NCBI RefSeq assembly: GCF_048128805.1
Contig: NC_136016.1
Span: forward strand, 8,370,501 to 8,434,500
Source: Centroberyx gerrardi
Taxonomy: Eukaryota; Chordata; Actinopteri; Beryciformes; Berycidae
Reading direction: 5' to 3'
Length of the DNA stretch: 64,000 bases
In this document: positions 26,462-37,300 of the stretch, one piece after another
Layout: every line of letters begins with the position of its first letter
How positions within the stretch are numbered: position 1 is the first letter of the stretch
Notes under the pieces: generated by a model
Databases searched by the model: none
What the model saw: only the letters and a program-made list of their open reading frames with translations
Told to the model about the DNA's origin: nothing
Position numbers and translations under genes: made by a program

Positions 26462-28460
26462 CTGGAACAAGACGATAACCAGGTAAGGACACCAAGCCGG
26501 TCTACTAGGATAACCAGACCTTGAGGCACACTTTGACTTGACACCTACACTACCAACATGGATTCAACAGGACACGTATGACAATATACGGCCTCTCACC
26601 TTCTGCTTTCGCTGGAAGCTGTGTGTGGCGAGGGATCTTGGCGCAGGTCTGTGTCCAGGAGAATGCCATGCTGGGCCAGCATCTGGGGGTTGTGTCCTGC
26701 CTCCTCTATCTCCTGCTGTTTGCCCACCTGTCACAGCACAGAGGACAGGTAGAGCGGTTGCTAACCACAGTGGCAGAAATAACACGTGTTTGCAAATAGC
26801 GCTCATATCCGTTAGATGCCATTAGACTTGCAGAACTAATGTAATAATCTCCTACAGGTGCTGCTTTACACAAAGGCCGTAACGGTGCCGACTGACAATT
26901 TGAAAGCGATAAACTCTATTTGCTACTATACAAAACTCAGCAGCTGTAAGGTTCTCCGCAGGACTTTGTGAGGAGGTGGTGCTGGAAACCGTTTCAAACA
27001 AATGATCATTTTATTGAAGTGATTCATTGCAGATTTGGCTGTTTGCAAATTTTACAAGGTGGAGTTACAAGTTCAAAAGCGAGTGCAGCAGTGCAATTTC
27101 ACTATTACAGAGAACCTTGATGTTGTAATGTGTGGCTGTAATTTGCCTCCCATTACATTCTGCAATCTAATGTTCAACTTGGTGATTAATGCGTGGACCA
27201 GGTCTTGTAGTAACTGAGTCATTGTTGGCCTGTTTTGTGTGGGAGCTGAGTCAGTGTGAGATTCTTGTAAGTGTCAGGCAAACCTCGGTGTAGTAGGTGG
27301 GAGGAGGGGAGAAGAACTGCACACCGGCTTCAGCCATTGTATGCGCAGTAGAGACGATGTCTTGTGTGTACAGTCCGATGTGCTGGATCCCCGGACCCAT
27401 GTGCTGCTCCAGGAAGGTGTCGACCTGGTTCCTGCCTGAAACAAGTACATGCACAAACAACACAGAACAGGTTAGAATATAATAAATGATGGTGGAAAGT
27501 GCAGACTCCTTCCTCGTAAGATGGATTGTTACCTTGTTCAGGTAGCGATTCTGCAATGACAAACTTGCAGTCGGGCTCTTTTTTACCCACGAAGGGAAGT
27601 GTGATTCCCGCTTTGCTGCATTTCCAATACTCCATTGCAGTAAGACGCAGTCCAATGCCATCCTGGTTTAGGACATAACCTTCATCCACATCTTCATTAC
27701 TACTCAGGAGAACAAAACAGGCAACTGTATCATTCACGAGTCATGTTGAACAGAATAGAGAACAGACTTGCAATGAAACGGTTCCTCACCTGTCAATGAA
27801 AAACCTCTGAAAGCCAAACAGCCTCTCGTACCACTGCATGACCTGCGGGGTTGTTTTCCTCGGACAAGCATAGGTGATGTGGTCAAAATGTGTGACGGGA
27901 CAAGATCTGCTGTTGCTCACGGTTTCAATGTCGTCAAACCCAGGTAAGAAGCTCCCCTCGTATTTAGTCCTGTCAATAAGCGTGTGGCACACATTTCCCA
28001 CAATGGACTTGACCACCGAGTAGGTGACGAGCCCCCTCTCGTCCCGAACCGCCGTGGGAGGCACCAGGAAGTCGCAGCCCTGGTCGCGAAGAGCCTTGAA
28101 TGACCTTTCCACATCCTCCACCTCGAAACACACATTGCACGCGGTATCCACGGAGTACTGTGGACTGACATCGTAAAGACACTTCATATACTTGTCCTTG
28201 TCGCATTTCCCCACGTTGTCCCGGTTTGGGTCAGGAGAGTATTTGGCTAGTTCCCCATTCAATCTCAGAGTAGGCTGCTTTGATCTCTCGTTCACGACGA
28301 ATACCGCCGCTCCTTTTCTGAAAGCCAGCTGCCTGGACCTGCCGGTCAGTCTGGCTGCAAACAGATCAAACTTGAATTTAGAGACGAGGTCGTGAGCTAT
28401 TTTATCCACGTTTGAAACGTGGAGTGAAATGTGATGCAACCGGCTCAAGTAGGCTGCCAT
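26260..28460 (-). CDS. hpdl: HPDL, 4-hydroxyphenylpyruvate dioxygenase-like protein, five coding exons, 439 aa
   Basis: HPDL is a mitochondrial relative of 4-hydroxyphenylpyruvate dioxygenase. In mammals it is reported to make 4-hydroxymandelate for the coenzyme Q headgroup. The exons, in transcript order, are 28460-27790, 27699-27533, 27435-27284, 26727-26600 and 26461-26260. Phases agree and give 439 aa, longer than human HPDL (371). Two vicinal-oxygen-chelate domains are visible. The expected iron ligands are present: His194 (FDHITYAC), His298 (GIQHIGLYT) and Glu392 ([10 protein letters not shown]). The tail [17 protein letters not shown] matches the human GNIRALWQSVQE ending and distinguishes HPDL from HPD. 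The Met start at [15 protein letters not shown] aligns with human MAAPALRLCHIAFHV; the frame stays open about 31 codons upstream. The gene is head-to-head with zranb1. Confidence 0.93.
26600..26727 (-). CDS. hpdl: hpdl coding exon 4
   Basis: The exon encodes [27 protein letters not shown] and then a Ser/Pro-rich stretch ([15 protein letters not shown]) that has no counterpart in human HPDL. It is phase-compatible with both neighbours: it starts after GTGACAG and ends at AAG/GTGAGA. Confidence 0.85.
27284..27435 (-). CDS. hpdl: hpdl coding exon 3
   Basis: The exon runs from a TTGTTTCAG acceptor to a weak GAG/GTTTGC donor. It encodes [20 protein letters not shown] and on to PPTYYTE. It contains the second metal ligand, His298. 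Confidence 0.88.
27533..27699 (-). CDS. hpdl: hpdl coding exon 2
   Basis: The exon encodes [20 protein letters not shown] through [10 protein letters not shown], which resembles the human GGLRLTALQ and LVLAESLPG segments. Two in-frame acceptors are possible, CTGAG and then TAG three bases later; the TAG one is used here. The donor is AAG/GTAACA. Confidence 0.88.
27790..28460 (-). CDS. hpdl: hpdl coding exon 1 (residues 1-223)
   Basis: This long first exon holds the whole N-terminal VOC domain and the first metal ligand, His194 in [10 protein letters not shown]. It ends in FFID plus AG of a split codon at a GTGAGG donor. Confidence 0.93.
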
Positions 28461-29560
28461 GTTTGTTCTGTGACGCGTTGGACAGGAGGCGTGTCCAAAA
28501 GCAACTACATTGTTTACAAAATAAAAATGAAGACAATAGGTTACTATGATCAAAATAATTTCCCTAATCGTACTCTATAGTCTATTTTTGTATCTCATAT
28601 GGTGTCACTATAATATGCTATGATATTCCTGTAGGATGTATTATATATAATTTTGCTGTGATATTTGTATCGTAATCTTTCACAACTCTATAATAGACAG
28701 CTCTTTTTCGTAAGGATTTACCCCAATATTTATTAAATAACCAGTGGCGCAGTGGTAAATGAAAGGTAGATAAAGTCTGACATCCAGTCGTTATCATCAT
28801 AAGGCAAACAACCACCGATCTAAACAAAAATCATATTGTCAGAACATCATTATTAATTTTTATATAATTTGTGTTTGTTTGTTTTTTCCCTTAAAAGAGC
28901 CTGTCTTCATATAACTTCCATCACTTTGATACTACTTGCTATGATGTGTAGGCCTACTATGATGAAATATTGTAAAGATTTATGTCAGCCTAAAAAGGTG
29001 GGTAAACTCAACTATTCTGCAAATAAAATGGTGCATAATATGAGTTTAGGTGGGGTTACTCCCCACTACACCCGTGTAGATAATGTCTTACTTACAAAAT
29101 CAAAGGACATCTTTTTATTCCACATTATGAATAGTGACGCTGGACGCTTTACGTGTTCCTTGTAAGCTCGTACTTTTGAAATCCCAAATTGTAAATCCAA
29201 TTTGTCGCGCATTAAGTGTTTTTTTTTTAAAAATAATAACACGATGAACTAAACTTTAAACAAATAGGAACAATATAATTGTACAGCAATACTAATTATT
29301 TGCATAGAATAGTAAGAATAGCATATAACATAAAATACATCAATTTACCATTAGTTGTCGACACGGTTTCCATGCTATCTGTGACTGTCCATAAACGTCA
29401 AATCTCGGCAACTCGGGTTTCATAGAAAACATCCCCTTTCCCAGTCCTATGTACCATTTTGGTTGGTCAATGAGTTTCTCTCAAATCGTAATCTCTTCTT
29501 CTTCTCCTCCTTGCTAGTTTTTGGGCACTTGTAATCTCAACATTTCCGATAGTACTGGAA
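28461..29560. other. spacer between divergent hpdl and zranb1
   Basis: The sequence is AT-rich and contains no recognised gene. It must hold the hpdl promoter and 5' UTR, but no convincing core element was identified. A short cagtggcgcagtggt stretch near 28742-28756 resembles a SINE head but has no body. Confidence 0.5.
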
Positions 29561-29957
29561 GGCAACATAGTACTTTCCTGATCCAATCGCATTGTGCGCT
29601 GAGCTCGATGATTGGTGACGAAGCCTGCCTGTGCTCTGCTAGCGTTTATTTTGGCTCTGCTACTCATTTGTCTCCCTGTCGCCGCCATTAAACAACACCG
29701 AGGCGATGTAAACCATGGAGTGTGGCGGATTTGCAACATGATTCAAGGCAGACAGAGGCTTTGCCAAGGTGTGGTTTATTCTGCAAGAGGTTAATGTGTC
29801 TAGAAAGGTAAACATGTGAGAGAACAAAGGGGTCCAAATAACTTGGATCGGGAAAGGTTTGATAGAGCAGGAGGAGGAGGACTGGACAGGGAGGGTTTGT
29901 TGTGGTTTTCAGCAGTAACGTTAACGTTACCAGAGAAAAGAGCACAGCTGCGAAACG
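29560..29957 (+). promoter_or_regulatory. zranb1: putative zranb1 promoter and 5' noncoding exon
   Basis: This stretch has more CpG than its surroundings and includes CGCCGCCATT at 29680-29689, a YY1-type site often found just downstream of vertebrate start sites. A splice donor, AACG followed by GTAAGAG, ends the putative exon at 29957. A TAACGTTAACGTTA motif lies at about 29918-29930. The matching acceptor is probably the ATACAG at 30477-30482, just 5' of the start codon exon. The exact transcription start is not visible. Confidence 0.5.
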
Positions 29958-30506
29958 GTAAGAGTTTGCCATTTTGAGCTTTTTTTAAAAATAAATTCCA
30001 ATATTTTTCTCGCGCATTGATTCTATGTATAATGAAATGTTTGATTAGTTGTTAAAGTTGACTAAGCTAGCTGGTTAGCTAGCTAGCTAGCATGCAAGCT
30101 AAAGCTAAGAAGTCTAACCTTATTACTAACTGTCGTTAGTTAACGCAATAAAGCTACCAGTCACGTGAATCAAGGCTGTTACCGCGCTCAATAATGTTGC
30201 CGATGATAAACAGCTGGCAGGCAATTTTAGTTATTCAATCACAACGCAATTTCAGCCTGCCAATGTCATAGAAGATGACCAACCAGTTACAGCAGTTTAT
30301 GAGTTGCTGGGCAAAGTACATACATCGCTTACCCAGGAGAAGTCCATGAAGTCTCTACGTTTGATTTGGCTTCATTAAAAATGTACCGTTAGTTCTCCAG
30401 TATTTATTGACCTCGGAGTGGATCCACAATGCGAATATAGTTTTTGTTTATGCCCATCTCTGGTTGTGATTTATCAATACAGCTTGACCTAAGGGAAGGA
30501 TCCATG

Positions 30507-31332
30507 ATGACAGACCAGAGGATGAAATGGTCCTGTGACTATTGCACCTATGAAAACTGGCCCTCTGCAGTTAAGTGCACCATGTGCCGTGCGCAGAGGT
30601 CCAGGGGTCCCATCATCACAGAGGAACCCTACAAAAGCAGCCCCAATCTGGATCCTGGCCTGGAGTGGGACCCTCCCAGGACTCAGAGCGGCAGCGGCCT
30701 CCTCATCTGCCCAGACTCCAGTGCCAGGCCCAGGGTCAAGCCAGCCAGCACTGCTGAGACCACTAATAAGTGGTCCTGTCAGATGTGCACCTACCTGAAC
30801 TGGCCGCGGGCCATCCGCTGCACACAGTGCCTGGGCCAGCGCCAGAGGACCTGCAGCCCCACTGAGTCCCCCCAGACCTCAGGCTCCAATGCAGGCTGCC
30901 GCCCTGCACCCCAGCCCCCCGTGGACCCCTGTGAGAAGTACAACGACAGGAACAGACTCAACACCCACCAGCAGCACTGGACATGCACAGGTTGCACTTA
31001 CCAGAACTTGCCCAAGACCAGGAAGTGCGTGGTGTGCGACCACCCCAAGCCCAACAACCAGGAAGCCATAGAGTTGGCAGAATCTGCGGAGCCATCACCC
31101 ATTATCAATGAGCAGGACAGGGCGAGGTGGAGTTGCAGTGGGGGCCAGGGCCTGAGGAGGTCCCCTCCTACCTCCAAGAGGGAGGTGGAGGTCAAAATGG
31201 ACTTCCAGAGGATAGAGCTAGCAGCTGGAGCCATGAGCAGCAAAGAGGAGCAAGAGGTCGACTTCAAAAAGCTAAAGCAGATTAAAAACCGAATGAGAAA
31301 AACAGACTGGCTGTTTCTCAATGCTTGTGCTG
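30507..31332 (+). CDS. zranb1: zranb1 coding exon 1 (three NZF fingers)
   Basis: The exon holds all three NZF fingers and the linker up to LFLNACA. It ends at a TG/GTGAGT donor. The third finger reads CTYQNLPKTRKCVVC, with Leu where fingers 1 and 2 have Trp. Confidence 0.95.
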
Positions 31333-34300
31333 GTGAGTTATTTATTTATGCATCATTACCCATCATTCCCCCGTTCTTGGCATGATGTAGTGATTCATTC
31401 TGGTCAGTGCGTTCCTTAATGATATGATTACAATTAGTCAAGGCCTTGACTAGGCGTGGTTATGTGTGAGAATCCTTATGTCCTTATTCCCCTCTCTATG
31501 ACTCACCTGAATAGTCCTATTGGTACAAAAACTCCCTGTTCTTGTCCCATTATTGCCTTGGTAACAACGTTTCTATTGTAATGCTATCATTTATTTCCCT
31601 CCGTGATGTCATGCTCTGTGATAACAGAGCGAGATGCTCCAGTCCATCGGCAATAGTTTTATTGTTTTGGTCCCAGTAGTGATAGATTCAGTTTCCTCTT
31701 AGTTCCTTTTGTTACTGTGCAGACGGTGACCTCACTCTTCCTAGGTCTAGGTTCGATAGTAGTGTGAACCATTTGGTGTTTTGTTGATGAATGACAACAT
31801 ATGTGTCATTGTTTAGACTCCAAACTTTAGAGTACACTATAATAGAACAGGAATTTTGAACTGTATTTGTAAGTAAGACAGCGGCTTGGCAAGCCCTGTC
31901 CTGACTATAGTAAATATGAGAGATTTTATTTCACTAGGTGTTTGCTGGTGGAAGCTGTCCACTGTAGTGAGATGATACTTGTCATTACCAGAGCACAAAT
32001 GGTGCTGAATTGCAGTGTAATGAAGATGCATCAGCAAGTAGCTAAATGCCTAGTAGGAATTTGATCCGACTCCCCACTGAACGCCCGTGTGTCTGCCTGT
32101 CCTCGCTGTGCCACTGAGAGTGTCTTTGAGAGAGTGAGAGGGTGTGAGTGCTTCCTGGCCGGTGGGGATGAATGGGCCGTCTGGGCAGCAGAGTGAGAGT
32201 GGAGCCCCTGGACCAGAGACTTTCCCCTGGCTCGCGGTCAACAGACCCTGTAAACAGTGGTGCTTATGTGCTGAGCCAGGCACCCAGGAGGCAAAAATAG
32301 CCTTGACAAGACATGAGCATCAGTCAAAAAAACAAACACAAAACATGAACACAGCACATGATCAGCGTCCTCCTGACCTTCGCACTGATTGCCCCACTCC
32401 TGTCTCTGCCTGGTTGTGGTGTTTGCTGTTGAGGAATAGAAAACATTATTTTAAGGGTCACAGTGAGCCACAGTGAGCTTATTCACTAATGTCCCACATC
32501 TGCCTGGCATTATGCTATATACTTTTTGTTTATGCCATGGGAGCTGAGTTGTTTCAGTCATGTTACATGCGCTACATTTGTGCTCTTCAAAGTGAGATCA
32601 CGGTGTTTGTCGATGGAGGAAACGCTTGAGCCAAGCAGCCCATTATGGCCAAGCCAAGCACTTCCTCAGGTCTCAGAACTTGATCTCACGTCGCTCTACT
32701 GTTCCCCACATTTCAAGTCTGATGTTGTTTCAGTGCTGCTTATTTGGGCCCAAATCGGATGATCCCATTGATTCTAGTTTTCCGCAAAAGGAAGCAGACA
32801 CTGTTTGTGTAATATTGTTCCTTTGTTTCACTATGCCAGCAAAGACTGTAACCAGCACGTCTTCCTGTTGCAGAGAATATGAGCCTGTATAAAAACATTA
32901 TACTAACATTTTTGTGTTGCTCATGGCCGGTGTTACACAAGTGAAGTTGTGTACAATTTTCCAAGCTTGATTATGAAAAAGGTCATTGAGGAACTCTGTT
33001 TGTTTGCCTTAGAGCACTGAAAATGATCTTGTTGATCAGCAATAGCTGATTTTCGAGGCTGTACTCTCTGGTTATCTAAGCTAAAAAATGGCATCCACCC
33101 ACGGCTACACGATTCCAGCTAAAATGATAAACCCAATTATTTTTCTAGATATTGTGATCATGAATATATTAATTATGATTATTGCTGATTTTGGCAACAA
33201 AGCTATTATACTAAAGTTTTTGCATCTTAACTACTTTAGCCTACAGCAATCATTCAAAATGAAATGAAGTTAAATGATGAAATTTTAATCTAAAATTATG
33301 ATACAAGATTAATTGTTCAGCCGAATCCACATACCTTTCCAATGAAGCTCACAGTATCCTTCAACTTTTCTTATGAGATCTCAAACATGACACTTGCTAT
33401 AATGCATCCACAATCATTTGGCATCTATTTATGGAGCTGTGTTTGCAAAATGCCACCCAGCACGAGTAAAAGGAGACAGGATGTTCTTGGCACGTTCCAG
33501 TCCAGGTCCTCTCAAGGTAACTTGTCATAACTCTCCTCTACGCTGCCAGAGAATGTCCTCACACAGGCAGTCTGTTAAAATTAGCCTGCGCTTCAGCATT
33601 CGCCGTGCTACCTCTGCCTCTCATTTCAGTCATAACAGATGTTGAGACCCGGGCCTCGGGAGGGGGGAAGCACAGAGTTAATGTGCACAAACTGTCCTCC
33701 GTCTGGCGCGGCTCTCTGATTGCTAGCTGTTTTAAGCTACGCTGCTCTGACTTTCCTGCTCTGTAGAAGCCTGATAGGGTGGTAACTGTTCTCACACTGG
33801 GCCGGCCAGTGGCTACATCTAGAACCGTTTGCCCCAGAGGTCATATCTGAATTATGGCTTGACGTCAAGGGCTAGAGATCCCCGCTCACTCTGCATGCTT
33901 CTCGCGTTTAGCTCTTTTTCTCCGCTTGACGCATTAGGAATTTGCCACGCAAATTCCCCCCAGATTTTAATATTAATTGGTAGTGACTAGGAACAGTATG
34001 ATGTGTATTCACAGTTTGATGGATGATTCTGTAGTGCTTTTAATGAACATGACAAGCCGTCTGTTACATCTTGCTTTTCATTACATGCAGGCGGACATAG
34101 TGCTGGAGCGGTTTCAAAAGCCAGCTTAATCCATTCCCAAAGCACAGGCCTGTTTGAAAAGGATTCTCATTTCTGTCTACAAAATTAAGAATTTTTGCCT
34201 TGCAGATGTATTTGAAAGGGAGACAGAGGTGTTTGGCATAGTAGATTTGCATGTATTGTTATGCCTCATGATGGAGTGGCAGCCTGACAGCAGTGGTCGC

Positions 34301-37300
34301 CTGGCACCGGAGCGATGACAGGTGCTTAATGTAAATCGTTGTTTTCAGGGAACAGCCTCCCTACCCTTGTTCCTTGAGCATGAAATTTAAACACTGTGGT
34401 TGTGTGTCACCCCATCTATGTCAAACCTGACAGTCTTGGGGAAGCAGGTCCCGGTGTGTTCAGTCAGCTGCCTGCGTGGATACCATACAGAATGACTGAA
34501 CCAGTAGAGTAAGACACTGATCCATCTGTGCCGTCTTAATGCCAACATGCGTTTCCCACTCTCTGACCTCGCTTTCTCCCTCTGTGCTGCAGGCGTGGTA
34601 GAGGGAGACCTGGCGGCGATAGAGGCCTACAAGTCGTCTGGTGGCGACATCGCCCGGCAGCTCACCGCTGACGAGGTGCGCCTTCTCAACCGGTCTTCGG
34701 CGTTTGACGCAGGCTTCACCCTGGTCCACTTGGCCATCCGCTTCCAGAGGCAGGACATGCTGGCCATCCTCCTCACAGAGGTAAGCTTGCCTGTAGATGG
34801 GGTAGAGGGGAGAGGGCTATGTTTTCACCACCACACCGGAAAGGGATTAAGAGGCACCAACTCTCAAATGCGCAGCGCCTATATGGTTTTCAGTAATGCC
34901 ATCTCCTTTGAGGAACCGGAGCCGTTAATATACGTTGAGCCAATTTAACAGGTTGTCCATTCATTCAATCCCTTCTGCACGCACCTCTGTACGCACACAT
35001 GCATGCACTAAAAGCTCGTATTAGCAGAATGAATAATGGCATTTTCTAAGAAGATGATGCAATTTTAGCCTTCTAAAAATGAATAGGTAACTAGTGATTT
35101 TGTGTCTTTCTTGGGGGATTCATCACTCTGCACACACAAGTTGGGTAGCATTCAAAAGCCAAACAATCAGGGTGGGCAAAACACCTAAGAGGAAGTCGGA
35201 AGTGCTCCTCTAACTGTTCAAGGGTATTCGAATGTTATTCTGTGCTTCTGTATTTCAAACACGTAGGCCTATCATTGTTAAGGCCCAGAGTGGACAATAT
35301 ATAGCCCATATAATGTCTATAATTACAGGAGTAGTGCACTTTGAGGATTAGCTAGAGGATTAGCCAGGCTGCAATCCTGCCATTGGTCTCTAATGGACGT
35401 GATGCCATAGAGCTGATGCGGTATGCAGGGAGGGCGGGCAGTGATTAGGAAAGACATGGAAGGCCACACAGTGACACAAGTGACTGTGGTTGGACGGAGA
35501 CAATAGATGGCCTGTGTACTGCCTCCATGTAGGGAGTAATGCCATTGGCATTCTGCAAACAGACATGACAGTGTTTGATCTTCAGTATTGTGAATATTTA
35601 CAAGGATATTGCACTAAAGTATTTCTACAAGAATAGTAACCTGACGTTAAAAAAAAACTCCTCATGAACCATTGTCCCTTTTTTTTTTTTTTTTTTTTTC
35701 CTGTCAAATATGATCGGTCTCTCGTTCTGTAAACTCCAAAATTGAAACTTATGCTTATGTCTTATGTGCCTCAAGCATCCATTCACCCTCATGCTAGTGT
35801 TTTTGCCTCTAGCCTCCATTAATGAGTGTGTGTGTGTGTGTGCGTGTGTGTGTGTCTCCCAGGTGAACCAGCAGGCAGCTAAGTGCATTCCCTCCATGGT
35901 TTGCCCAGAGCTGACAGAACAGATCCGCAGGGAGATTGCGGCCTCGCTGCACCAGCGCAAGGGAGACTTCGCCTGTTACTTCCTCACTGACCTGGTCACC
36001 TTCACCCTGCCTGCAGGTGATCACTCTGCCCACTAACTTTTGACATCACTTATTGGCCTTTATTCTATATATCAGTTTAACCCCACCCCAATTTAGCCGT
36101 ACAGAGATTTAGCTTCAGCGGCCCCTGTTGCCAGAAAAAAGTTCTAAAAGCTTGTCCTCTAGCCTTATTAAACACCCGAGTCAACCAACACTCACCCACC
36201 CACCATTCAGTCTTAACATTAGTCTCAACGCTACTTGATGTCCTTAGATGAGGATTGACGCTGAACATTACAAGCTGCATTTACTCTGCCAAGGCAAAAT
36301 GGGGGGGGGGAGAATCTGTCTTGTGATTTTGGGATTATATTCATAATTCAATTTCACGCCCATCTGTAGGATTTTCCTCCGAATGATATAAATGTGCACC
36401 ATTTCAGTGAGCGATCTTGACTGTTTTTTTTTCCCCTTCCACCCGAGAATTGGAAAAATGACGGTCAGCCTTGTAGCGCCGCATTTCTCGGAGAAACGGC
36501 AGCTCGTTGTCCCTGTGGCGTAATGTCTTCGCTGAAATGACATGCACTTTGCTTTTCAGAGCTACTAGTTGTATTCCGTTTCAGAGCCGCCAATGCCGCT
36601 GGGATGAAAGATTATGTAGGGTTCACTGGTAGATTTTAATTTTTTTTTGTGTGTGTGTTATGCCAAGTATTTCTGTGCAGACTGAACTTGGCCCCAGGCC
36701 AGCTGCAGGGCTCTCTTTCTGTGTGTCTCTTTCAGACAAAGCCAGTGCCATTCACTATTGAGCCAGAGAATAGCCACCAGTGTTCTCGCTCTGTGTGTAC
36801 AGTTCAATACACACAGAAACACAACATGCTGTACAGAGCTCATGTTTACAGTGTGCCATTGACGAAATGTCAACCGCTGAATGGAATCACAAAAGCCATC
36901 CCCTCTGTGTGTCATTACTGTAGCCGTTTGTCTTGCCTCTGGTGCAGTGGAGTCATTAGCAGGTTATAATAAGCATGAAAATACAATACTTTTCCCATGT
37001 CTCTTTGCAGATATAGAGGACCTGCCACCTGCTGTCCAAGAGAAGCTGTTTGATGAGGTGTTGGATCGCGATGTACAGAAAGGTACCCAACATTCACACA
37101 CAATCTTATCTGCACCTGTCCCTAACCCGCATTCATTCAAGTCCAGTCTTAAACTCTGCACGAATCTAGATTTGTTGTGTAATTCCTGACGTGGGTATCG
37201 GCTATCTGACTTGTGGCCTGGCTGTGCGTGGGCGAACACAGTACATCAGCCCGGCTCAGATGTGCCGGTAAAGAGAGGGAGGGGCTCACGTCTAGGAGCC

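Noticed and set aside
28742-28760. CAGTGGCGCAGTGGT phrase resembling a tRNA-derived SINE head
   Set aside because: No box B, no body and no tail follow, so it is not supported as a SINE or tRNA.
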